A stretch of 64,000 nucleotides of DNA from Cylindrodendrum hubeiense. Taxonomy: Eukaryota; Ascomycota; Sordariomycetes; Hypocreales; Nectriaceae. The stretch spans positions 1 through 64,000 of the forward strand of contig JAANBB010000144.1 of the NCBI GenBank assembly GCA_014621425.1. The letters are read 5' to 3'. Under the pieces are notes generated by a model. The model was not told the DNA's origin. It searched no databases and was given only the letters and a program-made list of their open reading frames with translations. The position numbers were made by a program, and so were the translations under genes. Of this stretch, positions 58,628 through 64,000 are shown one piece after another (positions within the stretch are counted from its first letter, which is position 1; every line of letters begins with the position of its first letter).

Positions 58628-61600
58628 TCAGGCGGGAACTGCGGAGCCCTGCTCGCGCTGTCGCTTGACGATGTAATAAGTGATGAGGCTCTTGGGGTCG
58701 TCCTTGACGTCCTTGAGAGCGTCCCAGAAAATGGTCTCGCCAACGCGGGCGTGGAGGGCAACGCAGAGCTGGACAGCATCCATACGGACGCCGGAGTCGG
58801 CCGAGTTGAGGCAACGACTTGCGAGGGAGGCAAGTCGGCCGAGTTCTGACTCGGTAGGCATGAAGTTCGGTCGCTTGTCGAGCATGGCTCGCAGGACGTG
58901 CAAGCCTGTGCTAAGGATGCGACTGTCCTCGGCGGCGGCATCATCACAACTTTCAAGACGCTTGGTCAGGACAACAACGATCTCGGACCCGTCACCAATG
59001 GTAACAAGTTCATCAGCCAGGACCTCGAGGCCACTGACGATGTGTGCCCGAGTATCATAGGCAGCCCGCGTCTCGAGAAGGGACTCGAGACCCTTGGACA
59101 CATGGGGTTGGAAGTTGTCCCGCTCCTTGCGGAGGAGGAGCTTGATAGTGGCTAGGATCTGAGCTTTGACATCTTGGGCTTTCTCAGGTGCAACCGTGGG
59201 CAGGGGGTCTTCTAGATACTGGAACAGGCCAATCAGGAGGGCCTCGAACTTCTCATCCGTGAAGACACCCTTACTTTCGCGCAACAAAGACTGCAGTTTC
59301 CTGAAGCCGTGGACATCGAGAGTTCGGGACTTGATTCTCGCGATGCCGCTGTCTAACAGTCGTGAGCTTTGACGAGCCTTCTCGGGCGAGTCTAGCACAG
59401 CTTCGGTCATGGGAGCCAGGCCATTGGCGTTGAGCAGGGTGGCCGCATCAGCGTTAACTGGCCTATCCTCCAGCACGGGAATGTTGAAGGTCGGCTTGGG
59501 AGTCGCCTGGTCATCGGTGAAAGGATCTTCGTACACTTTCAAGCTCGAGGCGGGAGTTCCGGGTGTTGGTATAGACTCAGGGGCAATCTCGGTGGGTGTC
59601 TCGGGGACAATCTCAGGGGCAGTCTCAACAGCAGTGTCAACGGCAGTCTCGGGGACAATCTCGGCGGCAGTCTCAAGCACGGGCTCACTCGCAGGCGGCT
59701 GATCTTCTGGGGGTGGCGAAATCTTCAAGCTGGCCACATTTGGGACTACAAGTGTGAAATCCTCGTTGGCCTTTGAGGGGCTGCTCGAGGGGAGCATGGC
59801 AGATCGCGATTGTTTCAACTTGGCAGGGCTCACACGGGGCGATGCGGCAGGCTTAGTGCCCGATCGAGTAGTAGTGGGCGAAGGCAAGCTAGACTCGCTG
59901 GCATGAGACGCATGACCGGGCCGCGTTCGGGGTCCCGTCCTTCTGGGTGTCGTGTCTTTGGGCTTTGGCGTCACAGTCTTGGATTTGATGCTCTCCGGGC
60001 TGCCAGTTTCAGTCGACGAGTGACCGCCTCGCACAGAGTAGGGGCCTGCTGTCGCTGGGCGGGCTGGAATATCTGGTCGCTTCCTTGTCGGCCGCATCGG
60101 GGCCCCCGACATACCCGCAGCGTTCGCAGAGACTGTCGACTCCGGGCGGGTACGGGTTCCGGAGGGTTTGCTTGACGAGGTAGTGGCGTTGGACGTCGTT
60201 TTCACAGGAGAGAAGTGGGACATGGCAGATCCGGGTCGAGCGGGCATGTTCTTCGCCGCGAGGTTGGCCTTCCTTTGCGCCAGCATCGCCTCCCTCAGGC
60301 TGGGTTTGCTCGTGCCCATTGTGCTCTTTGAGAGTCCAAGACCTGGGCGAGCGGTAGCAACAGCAGCAGCAGCAGCAGGTTCTACCTTGTTGGCGGAGTT
60401 TGGATTGTGGGGGTCCTTTTTGAGCAGCTTTTGCGCTGTGCCTTCCAGATCCTCCATGATACTGTTTCTCGTTAGCTGATTACAACATCACTGAGCGAAA
60501 AGGATGACTTACGCATCTGCCCGCGCGGGCCAAACTCCCCAAAATGCCCAGTAGGCCGATCGCATCTTTTCTCGAACGGCCGGGTTGGGATCACCTAGGC
60601 CCTTCTTGATACACTTCTCCATCAAATCGACACCGCCCGTGTGCTCAACGTGATTCTTGTGCGGTGCCTCCTTTTTAAGAATGGTCTTCAACCAGTCAGT
60701 AGAGTATGTCCTGGGCGCGACGTTCTTGTCCTGGCAGGCGATCCAAATGTGTTGCATCAACCGAGGGGTGTATGATACCCTGCTCAGAATGATGTCAACG
60801 GTGACGTTGGCAAGCTGTGAGCTGATCTTCTTCGTGCCGGCAGACAGTTTGATGAAAGTCTGCATCAAAAGTTCAACCATGGGGTCAAGTGCAGGGCCAA
60901 AAGTGGCTGCGATATCCTGGACAAGGCAGCAACCCTCCTTTGACAAACTTGTTCGTAGTGAGGTGACAGACTTGATGATACCATCCAGCATACCTCGGAG
61001 TCCAGCGAGGAAAGTGTCGGCAAAGTCGGTTGGGGCGTTACCAACATTGAGTCGTCGCAGTTTGCCCATGTACTCCTCTCGCTTAAGCCAATTCTGCTCC
61101 GACTCTCTGCCCTCGAAAAACCACGCCATTTCCTTAAAAATATCGTCGAGTTCACGGTTCGTGTTCACAAAGAGAGGCTCGAGGTTCTCGGGTTTGGTGT
61201 CGATGCCAGGGGTTACGGGGCGCTCATGGGACACGGAAGATACGCTCGCGGAAAGCGCCGGACGGGGTGGTGGCAGCGCTGGACGGGGTGGCGGCGGTGC
61301 TGCGGCTTCGGCTGGCGTCTCGGGGCGGCCAGATGTGGGAGCGAGCTCCTTGACAATTGCCTGCTCAATGGCGGGGCGAACCTTGAAGTTCTTGAGCTGT
61401 CTCTTGAGGTCGGACTTGGCTGTATTGGGTGCGTTCCTGGGGGAGTCAGACTTATTGACATTGAGGTTCATGATTGGGCAGTCAGCTTACCTGAAGAGCT
61501 CGATAACGGTGCCCTTAGCAGCATCGCGCACCATACCGTCCGCATCCTCGAGGAGCTCCATGAGAGTAGGAACATAAGCACGGAACGGCAGTCCCTGCTC

Positions 61601-62141
61601 CTGGTGCATCTAAGAGCGTTCAGCATATATCCATGGATAGGGGGAGGGGCTTCGTCTGCATGTGCCTGCGTACCTGCAAGAGCCAAGCCATTGCGGACTC
61701 TTTGGCCCTGGGGTTCTTTCCTCCCATGGCCGAATTCCGAATGAACCGCTCGACATCGGCGGGCGCAACGGCGAAGAGGGTAACGAGGGAGTGCGAGGCA
61801 AGCGAGCGGAACTTGTCCTTGTGGTCGCCCAGCTTGTCGACGACGACGGGCAGCGTGCGGGCCGCCTCCTTGCCCAGCATCTTGGGGTCCTGTCGCGACA
61901 GGCGGGTCAGGAGGTGGTTAAGGGCTGTGAAGCCGGCGTTGACGAGGGCGGCATGTTGCGACGTGGCGGCGGTGCGCAGGGCATCGAAGAGCTGAGCCAC
62001 CGACGTCTCGGGGACATTGTGTTGCTTGATGCCGGATTTGATGGTGGTGACAAACTGGACCTTGCTGTCGAGGCTGCCGTCACCGCGCAGGATGGTCGCC
62101 AGGTCTGCGACCTGCTGGTCGGTAACCTTGATGTCGGCCAT
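58628..62141 (-). CDS. STU1: Stu1, CLASP-family microtubule-stabilising protein
   Basis: Four exons, 61674-62141, 61491-61609, 60513-61436 and 58628-60461, give 1114 residues, close to the family's usual length. The N-terminus (MADIKVTDQQVADLATIL) begins a TOG/HEAT array. The CLASP_N domain spans about 285-510 (ELDDIFKEMAWFFEGRESEQNW, shortened here to its ends ELDDIF and ESEQNW; LRGMLDGIIKSVTSLR; AFWGVWPARAD). A Ser/Pro/Arg-rich basic linker (about 520-780) would bind the microtubule lattice, and a C-terminal helical region (about 850-1105) resembles the CLASP kinetochore or dimerisation part. Stu1 stabilises spindle microtubules and overlaps at the midzone. The linker holds PPPRPAL duplicated and a degenerate EIVPET/AVDTAVET array. 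The ATG at 62139-62141 is the first in frame. All introns have GT-AG borders and keep phase. Confidence 0.95.
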
Positions 62142-62610
62142 GAGCTTGTGGAAGCGAATCTGCTTTGTGAGAGGAGTTGTGGTCAGCTTGTGTGCTGCGG
62201 TGGGGAATGATGCGGGTGTGCGAGTGCGCCGCGAAGACGCGATGTGCCATGTGTCCCGTCCTCATCTCGGCACTTGATAGTGGTGGTGTTGCTGGAGATT
62301 AACTCCGGAGATGAGGGGGTTCGGAAATCAAGACATACCTATCGCGGGGGTATTTGGCAGTCGTTCGCAGGGGGGAAATCAGGAGAGGGGGCGAGGAAGT
62401 GGGAGCGCAGCCGTTAACGAGCGCATCGAGAGGGTTCTGCGGTGGTGGACGTTGTTGTTTGTTGTGCTTTCTTTGTTGTGCTAGCAGCTCTAGTTTATCT
62501 CGTGGGGGGGATTTGCTTTGTTGGTGTTGGTGTCTGATGATGTCGGGCGCCGGGAGAAGAAAACAAGGGGCCAGGGTTGCCGTAGTAGCCCAGGCGGGCG
62601 AGGGATAATG

Positions 62611-62690
62611 CCCACCAATGCCCGCCAGAGCCCGCCAGGGCCCGCCAGGGTCCGTCAGTGCCCATCAATGCCCATCAGTGCCCGCTAAAT
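62611..62690. repeat. Eight-unit, 10-base minisatellite (CCCGCCAGGG/CCCATCAGTG)
   Basis: Eight units in register; the third and fourth are identical and the others vary at up to five positions. It lies about 500 bases upstream of the STU1 start. Confidence 0.88.
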
Positions 62691-62810
62691 GCCACCTAAC
62701 AGGTGCCAGTCAGTGCCCCGCTCCAGCTTCCAGGTTCTCTCACGGGCCACCTGAGCTGCCGTTTCATTGCAGCTTGCCCGCAGTGGGTTGCAGCTGGTCC
62801 AGCGCTACCT

Positions 62811-62864
62811 CCGCTCTCCGCTCTCCGCTGCCCGCTGCCCGCTGCCCGCTGCCCGCTGCCCGCT
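62811..62864. repeat. 7-base tandem repeat (CCGCTCT then five copies of GCCCGCT)
   Basis: Two CCGCTCT units grade into five perfect GCCCGCT units, suggesting one repeat whose unit has shifted. Confidence 0.9.
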
Positions 62865-64000
62865 ACCTACTAAATACCCACTACCCTTTGGGCGGGGAAG
62901 AAGACACCTAGCGGGGCAGTGGTGGAGGGGCCCTTCACAGGCTACTGGTCACTAATACACTTACCGCAGCCCATTCGCGCTTATCACGAGGCGGCCAGGC
63001 GGCATGTGAATGATGCCCATTCAATCGAAGCCAATTAATTCCATACTTGCCAAGTCAAAGTCTAACGTCTCCTGGCCGTGGACATGTACCGAGAAGAGGC
63101 CGATATCTCTATGCTATCCCAGTTTCGCATTGAATAGGAGAGCCCACCAAGAACCGCTTTTTTATGCCTTTAGTTTCCACAAGCATCTTTTCCCAACCAG
63201 TACCACTAAAGTTAACCCAATCCAACATAGCTCTTTGAATTGAATTCAACATGATGCCCTCGACTTCCTCTCAATTCGTTCAAGGTCCATGAGCCCCTTC
63301 TTTTCCTCCCTTTTCGGAGACACTTCTATACCGTCTTGCTTTAATGCTTAGAAAACTGACCTCTGATCTATGCTCATACATGGTGTATTCTTGGCTGTAG
63401 TGCGATACTGCAACGTACTGGGAGACAACATTATCCACGCTATGGAACTCGCATGGGGGCGAATTATAATTTCCACAGCATTGAATCATGAGTTGGGTTT
63501 GGGGGTGCCATGCGACTGGAGCCACACCCTGCCTACCCTCTATTTGAATGATCGAGATTCCGTAGGCCTAATTCAGCTCGATCGATTATAAGAGTTTACC
63601 CCTTATCGACAACGTGGCTATTGGCCTCAATTTCCCCAGAAACCTTATTGGGCTTTTCTTGGTTGGCGTCTTAGGTCCGCAGATCGAAAATGCGAGACTG
63701 TTCCACTTTCCAGACATGTCAGGCTGAGTCGATAGTTGGTTCGTTGTTACAGTCGGATTCCCTTGTGCCGAGCAGGTGGGCATGCTAGACGTCCTTTGCA
63801 TGGTATTCGTGGTCTGCGTTCCGAAGTCTCGCTCGACTCGTTAGTGTTTAGCTGGCGCTGTCATATTCTCAAAAGCAAGGGATCGACTGGTGACAAATTG
63901 GGCCTGGAGGAGTTTCATGTACTTTAGAAGGGAGAAGTTAAATTGCTAAAAGTTTACTACAGCAAACGAGACAGAGATGATGCATTTTTAGTTCTTGTGT

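Larger units (their letters stand above)
62142..64000. other. Upstream region of STU1 and right end of the window; repeats, no gene recognised
   Basis: About 1.9 kb. Two tandem repeats lie at 62611-62690 and 62811-62864. From about 63000 on the DNA is A/T-richer, with only short unsupported frames on either strand. The first few hundred bases must include the STU1 promoter. Confidence 0.5.

Overview
The window reads as nuclear DNA of a filamentous ascomycete (Pezizomycotina, probably Sordariomycetes). Short introns (44 to about 310 bases, mostly 50-140) with GT-AG borders and CTAAC/CTGAC-type branch sites interrupt most genes. The gene set is fungal: AA9 polysaccharide monooxygenase, Stu1/CLASP, Lsb6, Cya5-like PPR protein, Krr1, Fyv7, Hsp10 and a LaeA-like methyltransferase. 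Intergenic DNA carries the short palindromic CCTACGTAGG and TACGGAGTA motifs that I associate with such genomes. I see no prophage, CRISPR array, rRNA, convincing tRNA or intact transposon. I reassembled exon structures by hand from splice signals and reading phase; total coding lengths close in frame everywhere except in LSB6.

Layout, left to right. The first bases hold the start of a probable Sec4/Rab8 GTPase gene leaving the window on the minus strand. A secreted AA9 monooxygenase with a CBM18-like tail follows (2.3-3.9 kb, minus), then HSP10 (7.1-7.8, minus), a Sat4/Hal4-type kinase (8.4-11.1, minus), a divergent pair of mitochondrial ribosomal protein uL11m (minus) and KRR1 (plus) at 13.6-15.4, and an MDR oxidoreductase (15.6-16.8, minus). 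Next come a YeeE-type sulfur transporter (19.7-20.7, plus), a RidA-family protein (21.2-21.7, minus), AIM41 (22.5-23.1, minus) and a nine-exon LaeA-like methyltransferase (25.5-27.1, minus). The second half holds the type II PI 4-kinase LSB6 (30.9-33.4, minus), a small basic hypothetical protein (36.0-36.5, plus), a Cya5-like PPR protein (37.5-41.3, plus), an Atos-domain protein (41.9-44.3, minus), FYV7 (46.4-47.1, plus), a LIM-RhoGAP (53.5-57.5, plus) and the microtubule-binding protein STU1 (58.6-62.1, minus).

The genes do not form one pathway and there is no evident biosynthetic cluster. Loose themes are mitochondrial expression and protein handling (uL11m, Cya5-like, Aim41, Hsp10), ribosome assembly (Krr1, Fyv7), polarity, membranes and cytoskeleton (Sec4-like, Lsb6, LIM-RhoGAP, Stu1) and plant or fungal cell-wall attack (AA9). 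Intergenic spaces are long, several of 2-6 kb, with pyrimidine-rich leaders and short tandem repeats but no recognisable gene.

The points most worth checking are the unusual C-terminus of the AA9 enzyme, a one-base frame break in LSB6, a GC-AG intron in the RidA gene, an HSP10 first exon coding only ATG, and the fragmented methyltransferase isolated in gene-poor DNA. I found no system that I can defend as entirely new.
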